DNA from: Paramarasmius palmivorus | Lineage: Eukaryota > Basidiomycota > Agaricomycetes > Agaricales > Marasmiaceae | Reading direction: 5' to 3' | NCBI GenBank assembly: GCA_037176845.1 | Contig: JAYKXP010000070.1 | Coordinates: forward strand, 186,001-250,000 | Length of the DNA stretch: 64,000 nt | In this document: one piece after another, positions 35,806 through 47,637 of the stretch | Position numbering within the stretch: position 1 is the stretch's first letter | Layout: every line of letters begins with the position of its first letter | Translations under genes and position numbers: made by a program | Notes under the pieces: generated by a model | Told to the model about the DNA's origin: nothing | The model's input: the letters and a program-made list of their open reading frames with translations, nothing else | The model's database searches: none

Positions 35806-37816
35806 ATGTTTCAGCTTTCCATCCACTCCGTTCTTTTGTTATGGATACCTACAGCTGCTATTGCAGCAAGCATATCTTCCTCGCCTGAACAAACAATCCT
35901 AGGGATAGGCGGCTCTGGGGCATGGTGGCCTAATGATCTTTTCCGGTTTCCTGAACCGGTGCGACAGAACCTTTCGAACCTCCTCTTCTCGCAAGATGGT
36001 CTCGGGCTTTCTAGTTATCGTTGGAACGTCGGCGGAGGAGGTGTTGGCGTCAACAATCCAGTTCGTGCACCTGAAACGTTTTATCTTGGCCCAGGGAACT
36101 ATAACTGGTCCGCTGATCCCCAAGGCATCTATTTCTTACGAGAAGCATCAAAACATGGCGTCCAGGATCTGACGATGTTCGCAAATAGTGCACCAGCACC
36201 TCTGACTGCAGGCGGGAAAAGTTGTGGGAGTAGCTATGTTGGAGGTAAACCGACTTTAATCGAACTTGGATGAAATTTTGATCCTTCTGTAGGTTCAGGG
36301 GATGCATACGCCAAATTCCTTGTGGATGTATTGGAGCATTTTAGAAATGAAGGAATCGACCTTCGATTCGTGTCCCCCATGAACGAGCCCGACAATAGCT
36401 TTAGTGACTGCGGTCAGGAAGGCATGCTCGTTTTACCATGGCAGTGCGTAAAGTTTCTGGAACACTGACGAGAATCATTAGTTGATGATGAACATCACAG
36501 ACGCCCTGAAGTCGTGAACTCGCTTTGGAACGAGTTGAACAATAGAGGCTTGACGGACAAAGTAGGAATCTTGGCTGATGAGACTTCCTGGCTCATCGAA
36601 GCTGCGGCAGAGTATCCCTTCTGGCTGTCACAAGTCGCAGACAAGGTGAGTTTTTATCGTCCTGATGATGCAGCTCTCGGTAACATAAGATGACCAGCTG
36701 GCGGCGCTGGTGCACCATACGTACGATTTCCCGACGGACGCCGGCTACAGAGCCTTCATCGCTTCAACGAAGCTGTTGTATCCCGACAGACCGATTTGGA
36801 TGACGGTGCGCCCCTGATAGTTGGCCGGTTGGCCTACACTAGCCCTAATGTAACCCCCTTGGTAGGAAATTTGCTGTGGTTTGGGTGAAGCTGATGGTTC
36901 TGGGCGTGCTTTTGGTGCCGGATATGATCCAACGTATGTAATTATAATCTGTTGTGACTGGGGTTAGCTAATCTTTAATCTAGCATCAAAAACGCGCTCA
37001 TGTTCTCTGGTTTGGTTTTCCAGAGCCTGGTTATTGGAGGTGAATCCCACTATGATGTATGCATCCTCACGTCCATATTGTCACTCTCATGGCTCATGAG
37101 CTACTAGTTCTGGACCCTTGTATCAAGCCGTGAGTCCTGCTATTACTAATAACTCAAAAACGTGTGGGCTCAAATTCCGTGGGGCAGAGATTGGTTGCTC
37201 ACCGTTGAATAACCCAACGTGTGTGAACACGCCTAATTCGAACGGGTGGACAGTGCGTCCAGATCCACTGCTTTCCTCGGTCATCCAAGTTACTAACACT
37301 GTTCATACAGGATGGTCTAATATACTACGATGGTGAATACGCCACGAACGGAAACTACGAGCTTTGTAGGTTTCGTCGTTGTTGCTTGAGAGCTTCTAAT
37401 CAAATTCGCCGCTGGATAGATTTCACGAAGCATTACTGGACATACAAGCACTTTGGAAACTTCCTTAAGCGTGGGTATTCTCTTCATACTTGAGCGGCTG
37501 GCTGATCTTATATATATCACTTTCAGCTGGAAGTCAACGGCACGCTATAACTGGCGATGGTTCTACCAACAACATGATTGCGGTTTCGACGTCTTCCAAG
37601 TACTTCATCATTGCCATGAATCCTACCAATAGCGACACCTCTCTTCCTCTCACTTTCCCGAACAACGAGAACGTTTGTGTTACTGCATCATACAGGACCT
37701 CGGCCACAGAAGACTTCGGTCGCGATCTCGTTGCTACCGGAACTGGAAGTAGTTGGGTTTTGCCTTTGAAAGCAATGAGCCTCACGACGTACGAGGTCGA
37801 TCGAAAGGCTTGTTAG
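35806..37816 (+). CDS. secreted glycoside hydrolase family 30 (endo-beta-1,6-galactanase-like)
   Basis: Eleven exons: 35806-36244, 36293-36443, 36501-36645, 36698-36805, 36866-36933, 36984-37056, 37108-37129, 37188-37252, 37311-37365, 37420-37470 and 37527-37816. All are in phase, giving 488 aa. The N-terminus (MFQLSIHSVLLLWIPTAAIA) is a signal peptide. The catalytic barrel begins ILGIGGSGAWWPNDLF and continues with SSYRWNVGGGG, MFANSAPAPLTAGG and FVSPMNEP (acid/base E178). The presumed nucleophile is E282 in WMTEICCG. A beta-domain closes the protein (TKHYWTYKHFGNF, TFPNNENVCVTASY). This order is that of the GH30_2 group, which cleaves beta-1,6-linked galactan or glucan. Exon 7 is only 22 bp. 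All catalytic elements are present. Confidence 0.88.
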
Positions 37817-37916
37817 CTCGAGTAGGAACACATTCAAATGTATTCAAGTACCTAAGGCCAAGAAAATTGCCAATGTCATGATACTGCACGAGTCCAAATT
37901 GTCCGTCTGATTATAC

Positions 37917-40150
37917 CTAAGTAGATATTTCACAGCCGCTCCAACACTCTTCCACCCATTTAACCGTATCCATTGCCATTTTCCGTCCTTCTTTTTCTCT
38001 TCGATCAATACCCACCATACCAGGTATGACCGCTAGTTTGCCATCCTGTGCAACGACCAGCCCTTCCTCCTCCTCTCTCCGTCTCTCTTCCTTGCCTTCT
38101 TGACCCCTCATCCACGCTTCCAAAATCTTATGAGACCATTCCCCATTTTCGTACTCTTCTCGCAACAACTCGACACCTGGTACCCCCGATTCCCGCAACA
38201 GTAACTTCAAACCATGTTCTTCAATGAACAGCGGTCGAGGAACTATCACCTCTGTCAGTGATATGCTCAAAGAATAACCAATTCAAGCTCACCAAAAACA
38301 ATAGGCGTCTTTGAATCCACACATTCTGCCACAGTTCCGTAACCCAACTTACCCAACAGCACATCGGCTACCGCAGTCAGGTCGGGCATATAAACATCTC
38401 TGGGAGCCACATAAAAGTTCTCTGGTAAACCTCCATCTTCTCCTTCGAGCTGTTGCTGTCGTTCCCATTGCTCCTTTGAGACACCACAAACGATGGCTAT
38501 CCAGGTATCGTCCGGTAACAAACTCGGTGGAGCTGTGTGAACGTTCCATTCGTCTGCCTCGATAGAGGGGGTAGCAGGTACGATGTGGACTTGTAGTTCC
38601 TCATCCGCCGTCTCGAGAGACCGTAGTGTCGGCAAGAAGGCTGAGTCGTGCGGCATAGCCGGGCTCCGTGCTCCGTGAATCCACATAGATTGGGAGGCAA
38701 CCGTTCCAGAACTGGAACTCTCTTCATCTCGCTTCATGCTAACGAGTTGAAGAGGATGGCACTTCGGATCTGGATTGACATCTCGGTGGTCAAGTGGCGT
38801 ACGAGGCCGCTCAGAACGCGGAGGAGAGTCTGGCGGTGTAAAGCGTGCTGATCGACGAGGTGTGGAGTCCTCAGTGAGCGTCGAGAGAGAATCTGACACG
38901 CTCGAGAGACCGAGACCAACTCCTTCGCATCTTGAGGTCTTGGTATCGTCAGCCTTGCCAGGCGTAGCTGTGGCTTTGGTCTGTGGAGGACTACCACGTC
39001 TGGGTGTACTCCTGCCACTCGCTGGTGTTGTGGCTGGCTTTCGGAATACCTGACCGCCGAAGGAAACCACAAGCACTTTGATCTGATGGGGAGTTTGAAG
39101 GTGTTCTGGAACTCCAATGGAGCTCAAGAACCTCTGACGACCCTGTGCAGTGTATACAGAATACTTCTTCTCCGATACTTGGGACTCCTGAGTCCTGGGC
39201 GCAGTTGGACTGCGTACGAGTAACGGTGCACGGATAATCTTGCGCTTGATCTCGCCCGAAATAGATTTGGGATGTAAAGGGAGATTAGGCGGGAAGGGTA
39301 TGTGATTGTGGAGGAAAACGTGTCCAGAATCATCGATTCGACAAGGTTCGCCAAGGACATTGTCTTTATCGCCTGCGGACTGCGTAGCAATACTAGAGCT
39401 TAATCCCTCGTGTTCATATTCGATAGCTTCTGTGAGCCGAAGTGGATCGATGGCTCCAATGACCTCGTCGCAAAAGCTGTTGACTGTGAAGTCAACCCAG
39501 TTAGGCGATGTTAACGATGGGTGAAGCGAGAATGATGGAATGGGTATTTGTCCCGGCAGAAGTAGGAGTAGATCGGCATGGCGATATCCTTCGTGAATCT
39601 GTTTGACGAGTGGTTCCAGAGTGGCTTGGGGTACTGGGACGTCCGCTGGCAGGAACATCTCGGCGAGCGATTGCTGGCTTCCAGGTTCTGGATCGACAAG
39701 CGTGGTGGCGAGGTAACTGTACACCGAATCGAAGGTGAAGTTGGTGACGAGTACGGAGGGTATTCCAGCGGCCTTGGCGGCGAGACAGCCTAGAAACGCT
39801 GCATCGCTCAACACGCAGCGAGCACCAATCTCCGTCAGCCATGCCCGTTCCGTCTCGACGAAGAGGTCCTTCTTGTTCATAAACGCTTTGAGCACATCTA
39901 CACTCTTCTGGCGGTCAACGCGGTATGCAACGGGTTGTACGATGATTGGGTCAATCCAGTCTGCATAGCGATACTGAGCTCCAAGGGCGATGCTATCCGA
40001 AAAGACATGTTTGGGAGCTTCCGACACGATGTGTACTTGGGGTCGATATTGGAGAGGAAGGCGGAGGAGATGAGACGTAAAGGCTGAGACGCGGGTTGCA
40101 TGTCCATATCCATGGCCTGAGCAATAGTAGACATAGATTGCTGGGGTCAT
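37917..40150 (-). CDS. GT-B-like glycosyltransferase (L-arabinokinase N-terminal type) with long disordered insert
   Basis: Two exons, 40150-38293 and 38251-37917, joined by a 41-bp intron, encode 730 aa. I chose the ATG at 40150; an in-frame GTG further upstream is not a start. The N-terminal domain opens IYVYYCSGHGYGHATRVSAF, a motif shared with the glycosyltransferase-like half of plant L-arabinokinases and MurG-like proteins. It continues through VLSDAAFLGCLAAKAAGIPSV. The C-terminal half has LPENFYVAPRDVYMPDLTAVADVLLGKLGYGTVAECVDSKTPIVFEVIVPRPLF, the nucleotide-sugar binding end of GT-B enzymes. Between them lies ~200 residues of Ser/Pro/Thr-rich disordered sequence after VLVVSFGGQVF. 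No sugar kinase domain is fused. Donor and acceptor are unknown. Confidence 0.75.
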
Positions 40151-40468
40151 GGTGGTTCGAAGTAAGGCCACGGAACCTTATGTCGATCGAGCACCATACG
40201 TTCACTTGCATCCTGGCGAGGTTATCCTCGAAGCTAAGTGCTTAGTCACCGGCGAATCACTGGAAATTTGAATGTGAGATAACCCAGGCAAGCTGTAATT
40301 AAAAAAAAACTCACTGTATTCCATCTCAGCTTCATGTTCTTGCTATATCCCTTTCCGATAGAAACCAGAAGTATATATGGCCTGGGTTGAAGTGTTTGCT
40401 TCGCGAAGCACGCGGCCTCATACGAATTCGTTCTCACGCTGTATATCCCCTTCTTGTCAACCATCATC

Positions 40469-41630
40469 ATGCTCACAATCAACGGTTTCTCGTCCTGGAT
40501 CAAGATCGACGGCGCGAAAGCCCAGGTATACGACGTGGACGCTGACTTAGAGAGTAACCAAATAAGCTGTTGGGTAGCCTCCGAAGCAGGCAAGGTGCGT
40601 TACGATGCTATGTGTTCATACGAGGTCCTGAACTTCTTGTCCAGGCATACGAAGTCGAGTTTGAAGATAAATGTCACAAGGATCCAGTTATTGGTACCCT
40701 CTACGTCGATGGGAATGACTGTGGAGGATGGATAATCGACCAGAAGAAGGCACTCAACGAAAGTGCACTTCGCACCTTTGATGGGATTCTAACCTCTGCT
40801 ACGACCATTGCTCCGTTCAAATTCTCGACATTGGACACTACCGGTGTGTATTTACACTGTTACTCTGACACTTAATTCGGTAATCTCTTTACCAAGGGTA
40901 TAGACGAAGATCTCAACACAGTCGACAACCCAAACGTTGGTGAAATCAAGGTGGTCATCGCAAGAGGGGAAATTACTGGAGAGAGTAGTGCCAGAGATAA
41001 GCCAGCGCCAAAGCCCGGGGTCTTCCACGAGACGTCAAAGAAAGGTTTTCATCATCAAACTTCGTACGCACCCTACCTTTGTTTGTCTCGAATCCATCTC
41101 ACATGTTACGTGTATCTAGCTTTGGCGAAGCCATCACGATACCAGAGACATACATCACAGACTTTGAAGAAATTGGCGAGCCTGTCGCCACCTTCATGTT
41201 CAAATACAGGCCTCTCGGTGAGCTCTATCTATCAAACACATCAATGCTAACTCAACCTCCCCTACTAGCTATTCTCCAAGCAAATGGAATAGCCCCAAAG
41301 CCTGTATCGGTCCCTACAAATGAGCATGGTCGAAAGCGCCGTACTTCATCGACGCTAGACGACGAAGAGACGAAGCCCATAGTCATTGATCTTGACGACG
41401 ACTCTGCGGAAGAAGCAGAGAGACTACAAGAGTTACAAGTAAGCCATAATATGACCTCGGACGTCATGCATCTGATCTCTTTTCAGAAACAGATGGACAC
41501 TATCCGCGCGAAACAACAAAACAGGAAGAAAGGAGAATCCTCACGGAAGAAAGCTAAAATGGAGGAGCGAGATGTTAAACCTGAGATTCTGAAGGGGGTC
41601 ACTATCGACCTGACATTGGATGACGATTAG
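40469..41630 (+). CDS. DUF7918 family protein, copy 1
   Basis: Six exons: 40469-40594, 40645-40843, 40904-41063, 41120-41217, 41269-41438 and 41487-41630, giving 298 aa. The N-terminal beta-rich domain has FSSWIKIDGAKAQVYDVD, SCWVASEAGKAYEVEF, GNDCGGWII and ILTSATTIAPFKFS. A conserved GVFHETSKKGFHHQTS and VATFMFKYRPLGILQANGIAP follow. The rest is charged: an acidic LQELQ-KQMDTIRAKQ coiled segment, a Lys-rich patch and the end GVTIDLTLDDD. That end fits a SUMO-interacting motif (hydrophobic core flanked by acidic residues); a second similar stretch, IVIDLDDDSAEE, lies upstream of the coiled segment. This is the Agaricomycete DUF7918 architecture; function is unknown. Tandem paralogues start at 43469 and 44947. 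Confidence 0.85.
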
Positions 41631-41953
41631 GTGCCGTATAGGTGCTGCTGTGTATCATGCTGCATGTGGATTAGCGGCATGGTAGCCGCGTGCTAACGAG
41701 TCCGACGCGTTCCCCCCAGAACGCGTATATAGTGGTTGATATGTATCCCGTATGTACGATCAGTTTTATGTAGCATAATTGTAAACATTCAAGTGTTTCG
41801 TTGACGTCGGCGACCTGTTGTGTGTCCCTGTTGTGTGTCCCTGTTTGTTCAAACGAGTACACGCGACGCGACAACCGCGGTCCGCGAGAAGCCTGCCTTC
41901 ACCTTCTAGGACCCGGGCCTGTCCGCCAAAATCCTGAATTTCAGTCTCAGATA

Positions 41954-42584
41954 CAGTCATCTGGGAGTCCTTGAGACACCAGATTGATTTCACTCAATAA
42001 CGTAACATCCGGTTCGACTCTCGCAAAAAAAATTATATGGGTCGGTTCAGTAGTATCTAAATATTGTTTCTAGCTAGTAATATAGAATATACGGTGGATT
42101 GAGGTAGAGAGGAAACGTCGAAATCGAGAGACACCCTGATGTCACGGTTTGATGGTCCTTGAGACAGTGTGACAGCACCTAATTTTGGCGCTGCTGTCTC
42201 ATGATGCTGTCACACTTCGGTCACTCCAAAACTATATCTATTGTCTCTCCTCCTCTATATTGACGGTAACACCTCCAAAATTGTTGGAAATGCTTTACTT
42301 TATGTCAAATACTATATAGAATGTGTTCCGGTATCACATCCAAGCCGTTGGATTTTATAATCAGCCGAATAAAAGTTGCCGCGTCTCAAAACTGCTCAAT
42401 TTTGATATATCTGTCTGGCTCCAGCATGCAATTTGCACTCTCTGCACTCAAGTACATAGGAGGACATATATTGGGACGGTAAGTATAATTTACACACTTT
42501 GAATCAAGGGAGCAGCCCATTTTAGGTGCAAAAAATGCTACTGTCTCAAGGACTCCCAGTGTCTCACGGACTCCCAGATGACTG
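41954..42584. mobile_element. MITE-like element with TA target-site duplication
   Basis: A 631-bp segment bounded by ~27-bp inverted repeats that begin CAGTCATCTGGGAGTCC. The left end is at 41954 and the right-end complement finishes at 42584. Both ends abut TA (41952-41953 and 42585-42586), the target used by Tc1/mariner-type elements. The right end repeats GGAGTCC-TGAGACA in tandem, and another copy of GTCCTTGAGACAGTGTGACAGC lies inside near 42152. There is no coding capacity, so it is a non-autonomous element. Confidence 0.75.
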
Positions 42585-42586
42585 TA

Positions 42587-43468
42587 CGCTATGATTTTGG
42601 GTCCTTCCCTGCCTCATATACGCTATTTCGGACAAGGGTTATGCGTGTTACGTAACACGATAAGATAAAATATCGATTTTCGCGCCCCCGCTCGAGGAAT
42701 TTGCGAGGAAGAGCAGAAAAATCTGGCGCGTCATGGTTATTACACGACAGATCAACGAAAGAGAGCCCAAACGTGGGAGGGAAGCCTGAGCAGAGTGGTA
42801 TGATCCATTTCGTTCTTGCTGGTAACGTATTTTTCGACGAGTCTGCTGCGAAAATACCATGCTCAATATCATGCCGTAGGGAAAGCAGAACAAGACTCAC
42901 AGCTCCAAGAATTTATAGTACGCATGTCTACCTTCTTCGCCTCCAGGATAAGAGACAAGTGCGAAATTCTCCGCGTCATTTATTTGTGCAGCGCAGATGT
43001 TCAATGATGATACAGGCTGACTCAAATCTTCACTAGTAAACTTGAAATGATTGATTCTGCGATTGTCCGGAATTAGTTGCACGTGTCCCTACGCGTCAAT
43101 CGTTGGGGAAGATTACAGTGTGTTGCATAGAACTGTACGGGCCCTGTGGAGCGAGAAGATCAGTCGGCCACGCAGACAAAGCGGATGAGTCCATTGTGCG
43201 CACCAAAATTTACCGAGATACTCACCCTGCCACAGAAGGCCACCATCACCAACTTGAACCCTGCCCGCCTATTGTCTATCTGCTCTCGGCTACGCTATAT
43301 ACGGATGGGGGTTGCAAGCTGAGGGTCTCAGCTACGCTATGGTCGGAGTGAGGTTGAGGAAATTTTTGGGTCTGAAGCCGGTCTCAGCTACGCTATCGCC
43401 GGACCGGCCCTTGGCGGAGCTTCCCGGGTCCTCACCTTCTCCCTCTTACATTTTGTGATTGCCCAACG
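42587..43468. other. intergenic between MITE and DUF7918 copy 2
   Basis: No gene supported. Near 43285-43400 the phrase TCAGCTACGCTAT or TCGGCTACGCTAT occurs three times at ~45-55-base spacing (listed as a repeat). Confidence 0.45.
43285..43398 (+). repeat. three spaced copies of TC(A/G)GCTACGCTAT
   Basis: Copies begin near 43287, 43329 and 43383, within 190 bases upstream of the DUF7918 copy 2 start codon. A related TCGGCTACGCT is seen near 27840. Could be a degenerate short tandem repeat or repeated regulatory sites. Confidence 0.4.
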
Positions 43469-44666
43469 ATGATCTCGTTGAATAACCATACGGCCTGGGT
43501 GACTGTAGATGGCGTCGAAGCTCAGGAATACGACGTTCAGGTGGATAAGGAGAAGAAAACAGTGACCTGTTGGATTGCTTCTGAAGCAGGGAAGGTGTGC
43601 CCTAAACTTTTACGGATGGCCTCTTGCGAGTTTTGACTTCAAAAGCGTTAGACCTATGAGGTTAGCTGCAAGGGAACCAATATTATCACGGCTACGGATA
43701 TAAGCCTTGTCATCGACGGTCGCAAATGTGGTGGAAAATACATCAAGCCCAAATCCTCTCGAAGTAGCACAACACGCAAATTTCGTGGTCTGAGGACTTC
43801 TCCAACGACTATTCATCCGTCTAGATTTTCTCCGGTGGAAACAACTGGTGAGTCCCTGCCAGTGATGCAGCAGTCCTAAACTCACTTTCGCGGTTCATTG
43901 TTGTCATCAGACGATTATGATGCTACTTCGTTGGACAACCCCGAGCTGGGCAATATCAGTCTTGTAGTTCGCTGGACTCGACTAATTGGGAAGACAACTT
44001 ATGAAGCTTCAGCTTCGACTCTCCCTGAAGAGCGAAAATATCATGAAACAGCTAAAAAAGGCTTCAACCATCAGACGAGGTATGTAAGATGCTACCCGTA
44101 TCTGACATTTCTAACATCTCTCTGGATATCGCCAGTTTCTCCCATTCAGAGCAGACCAAATTCCTTGCAGAACAAATGATTACTCAACCCTACGGTGAAC
44201 CTTTAGTCACATTCCTTTTCAAGTATCGTCCGTTAGGTATGTTGCGCTCATTGCCAAGAAATGTTGCTAGGCGCAAGATTCACTGGCACGCCTTTCAGGT
44301 ATTCTTCAAGCAAATGGCATAGCCCCTCGTCCAGCACCCCAGCACCCCTCGTCCACATCACCAAGTACATCACAACGATCCTCAAGCAAGCGCCCGGCCC
44401 CGGCTGACGAGGAGGATGTCAAGCCTGACATCGTGGAAGATGAGGATGACAGAAGACTACAGGAACTACAGGTGAGCTTGTCGACTTGGTCTTTATAGAC
44501 AATCGCTTACTTCTTGCCGCAAACTCCTCAGCGGGAGATGGATGCGATACGCGCAAAGAAACAAGCAGCAAGGTGCCTCACCGCGCAAGAAGGTCAAGAT
44601 GGAATCTCAGAGCCTATTCAGCCTTTCAACGGAATCACTATTGATTTGACTTTGGATGACGACTGA
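43469..44666 (+). CDS. DUF7918 family protein, copy 2
   Basis: Six exons: 43469-43594, 43652-43847, 43911-44079, 44136-44236, 44299-44471 and 44532-44666, giving 299 aa. Exon 1 is 126 bp, as in copies 1 and 3, and all intron phases agree. Blocks are HTAWVTVDGVEAQEYDV, TCWIASEAGKTYEV, DGRKCGGKYI, LRTSPTTIHPSRFSPVETT, KYHETAKKGFNHQTR and VTFLFKYRPLGILQANGIAP. A Pro/Ser-rich linker (HPSSTSPSTSQRSSSKRP) and LQELQ-REMDAIRAKK come next. The end, GITIDLTLDDD, matches the SUMO-interaction-like end of the other copies. The final exon reads through a possible GTGCCT donor, so a shorter tail is conceivable but not needed. Function unknown; likely nuclear from its basic and acidic tail. Confidence 0.85.
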
Positions 44667-44946
44667 GACATTTCTGCGATGTCTGGAAATGTTGAGCTGG
44701 AAACATCATTTTCCTATTTGGGGAATTATAATACTCGTTAATTCGCTGCATAAAGTAGACGATAATCCACAATAATTCACAAGTTGTCAAGATACAAGTA
44801 GAGTATATTTCAGTGATGATATCAGGCCACTCTATTGAGTCTACTCATGTGACGGTGGCATACGGCAGTGGCAGAATTTTAGGCGCTTATATTTGACGCG
44901 CAGTCAATTTGCAAATCAAGCATCAACATCTTTCCCCTCTACCACC

Positions 44947-46138
44947 ATGATCTCTGTCAACGAGTTCAGTGCCTGGATCACTGTCGACGACAATATACTT
45001 CAAGAATACGATATCAAGGTGTCACCAGAGACAAACACCGTCGTCTGTTGGATAGCTTCAGAGGCCGGCAAGGTATTAAACGCGTGTTCTACAACATTGC
45101 TCGACTCTCATTCCTTGACAAGTCTTATTCGCTTCACTGGAGAAACGACCGATTTCGTACATCGACTGCGGGGTACGCCTACATCGATGGTTTATCCTGC
45201 GGAGGAAAGGTACTCGAGCATGCGAATGTGCCGACGACGAGAATGGATGGGATAACAACTAGCCCGACTACCATGAAACCTTTTGCTTTCTCCACTGTAA
45301 ATGTCACTGGTGCGTATAAATCTGAGAGTAGCTTTCCTGCCACCCGTTTACGCCTTTGCAGATGATATCAACTTCCTTTCGACGCCAGATACTCCTGAGA
45401 TGGGTGAAATAAAAATCACCATCAAGAATGTCCAAGTCCTTGGAAACATTGAATTCAAACCCGTGTCAGTTCCTGCGCCAAAGACCTATCACGAAACTGC
45501 GAAGAAAGGTCTCAACCATCAGACGAGGTAATCCTGATGTAGCTCACCGGTTGATGGAACACTGATGTCCTTACTTCTTCGTAGCTTCCGAGACGAGCTC
45601 AAGGTTGCGCAAATTAATATAGTCAAGGCAGTACCAGTAGGAGGTCCTGTAGCAACATTCCTCTTTAAATATCGTCCTTTGGGTGTGTAGCACTATTGCG
45701 TTGTGGGTCAGACTATCTCATTCGCAATGCAGCGATGCTACAAGCAACTGGGATAGCACCGCGACCAACCCCTCAACGGGCCTCGCCCTCTCCGCAGCCA
45801 CCTGCCCCTTCAGCACGGAACAATGCCCGCGCTGCGTCATCGAAAAAACGTTCTGCTCCAGGTGGGTCAGATGCAGAAGACGTCAAACCGGATATATCTC
45901 TCAGTCTGAGTGAGGGCGATGACGGTGGATCGGATGATGATTCCCGGAAGCTACAGGAGCTGCAGGTGTGTTTACTCTTGTATCATCTCCGCCGCGCATG
46001 CTAATGTTTTGAGACTAGAACCAGATGGATGCCATTCGTGCAAAGCGGAAGAAAATCAAGACTGAAAAGAAGCCCAAGGTCAAGGCAGAAAAGATAGAAC
46101 ACCTGGGCACTATCGACTTGACTCTTGACGATGATTGA
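44947..46138 (+). CDS. DUF7918 family protein, copy 3
   Basis: Six exons: 44947-45072, 45123-45309, 45362-45527, 45585-45682, 45733-45965 and 46019-46138, giving 309 aa. It starts only 280 bases after copy 2 ends. The blocks are EFSAWITVDDNILQEYDI, VCWIASEAGKSYSLHW, DGLSCGGKVL, ITTSPTTMKPFAFS, TYHETAKKGLNHQTR and VATFLFKYRPLAMLQATGIAP. A longer Pro/Ala/Ser linker and LQELQ-NQMDAIRAKRKK follow. The protein ends GTIDLTLDDD. Exon 5 is 60-63 bp longer than in the other copies, entirely in the low-complexity linker. The domain and the two ends are conserved while the linker varies. Confidence 0.85.
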
Positions 46139-46570
46139 GTCTCTTGAACGGTTTTTCACGTCGGTCTAGTCTATTTATTGAACGGTCCGTCTGGTGCTTT
46201 CGTGTCTTTATTTTCATATTTAACAGTCTGTCGTTGAGCACCTTGATATCTTTCTCTTCCAATCTCGACAGTCTTACTACTTATCATAGCCTGCATATGT
46301 GACCTAACCTTTAATTCACTATCCATTCGCTCGCACGAGCCGGAAAACGTCCCTCGAATTTACTACGAAGCATCTTTTACATCAACGGATATCTCTGGCT
46401 GATATTGTTGGAGTGATACAGCATCACATTGCGGGGATATAATACAAGTGATACAGAGCAGTAAAAGGTTGACAAGCGTCAGACCGCGTTACATGAACAA
46501 CTGCTCGTCGAAAGTCAAAAAGAAACATAATCTAGAGCAACAAGATATTCCTGCACCAAATCCAAAACAG

Positions 46571-47637
46571 CTACTTTTGCGCAAGTTTCTGCCTAGCAAT
46601 CTGCCGACAAAGCGCAGAACGAGAGCTCTCGTGCCGAGCCTTGGCATCTGGCCGAGAGAACTCCTTGCCGCAAAACCGACACTGACTACGTTCACGGAAA
46701 TTGGGCTCCGACTCAACTGGCTCCTTGTGAACGCTGGACAAATGTCGATCCCGGTCTGCCTCTCTCGTAAATGTCTGGGAGCAGAGGGAGCATGGTATGC
46801 GAACGGGCTTTGGCTTCCTTGGTTTTGGTTTTCGGCCACATTTTTTTCTTCCTAGACCTTTCTTGCGCGTCAATGCAAGACTGAGGGAGGTATTCTTGGC
46901 TGGCTGAGACTTCGCCGAAGGCCTTTTTGTAGTGGCTTGGAGCTCGAAGGACGAATCGTACCCATCAGAATCAACGTCGCTGATCGTCTCTTCCATGTGC
47001 CAATCCGCGTCCAAGTCCATGTCTTCCTGATGTACTACATCTAATGGCTCGAAATCGCTCAGTTCCGGCGAGGAACATCGGCTAGATTCGCTGTCGGTAG
47101 CTGAAAAGCAGAGTGATGGAGGCGGTGAAGGGGGACAGGATTGCGGTTCATTCAACGGCAAACAGCCGTCACTGGCAGAACTCGTAGGTTCCTCCATCAG
47201 CCGCTCGTCGCTAAGGAGGTATGATATAGACTCTTTCGCTAGTTCTGGTGTGGGAGTTTCTGAAGATGCTACATCTGTTTTGAGTGTAGGTGCTTCAGGA
47301 GACACCTCTGAATCAGTCGATTCGGAGTCCAAGATGATGTCGTCCATGCCTGAAAGGGTGGTTTGATTGATATCGAGTGAATCTGAAGGATCATCGACCA
47401 GGGCGGAAATGCCCTCAAGATATTCAGTGAAGCAGAAACTTTTTTCTTCTTCGACACTCCTGATCATGCATCAGCGCTAAGCACCGAGCTTCCAAAGTCC
47501 ATAAATGCGTACTCTTTTATCGGGGTCTAATGACTTGTCAGCGAACAAGAAATGCAGTGAGGAGTGGATAATACCTGGTTGGGATGAAGGTCGATATATT
47601 CCGTGCTTGGGTCGCTCCAGCATCTAAGATCCATCAT
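46571..47637 (-). CDS. C2H2 zinc-finger protein with acidic disordered N-terminus
   Basis: Three exons: 47637-47575, 47526-47513 (14-bp micro-exon) and 47459-46571, encoding 321 aa (MMDLRCWSDPSTEYIDLHPN...). Both introns (48 and 53 bp) keep the frame and replace an in-frame ATG inside intron 2, so an ATG at 47467 would give a false start. The first ~190 residues are acidic and Ser-rich, like an activation region. A Lys/Arg/Pro-rich patch (RKKCGRKPKPRKPKP) may be a nuclear signal or AT-hook-like. Finger 1 is CSLCSQT...RDRHLSSVH (C-x2-C-x12-H-x4-H). The second is CRFCGKE...KARHESSRSALC (C-x2-C-x12-H-x7-C). A DNA-binding regulator is likely. It is not closely similar to the 8.8-17.4 kb family. 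Confidence 0.8.

Noticed and set aside
42005..42030. tRNA B-box-like GGTTCGACTC
   Set aside because: No matching acceptor or anticodon stems upstream; it lies inside the MITE.
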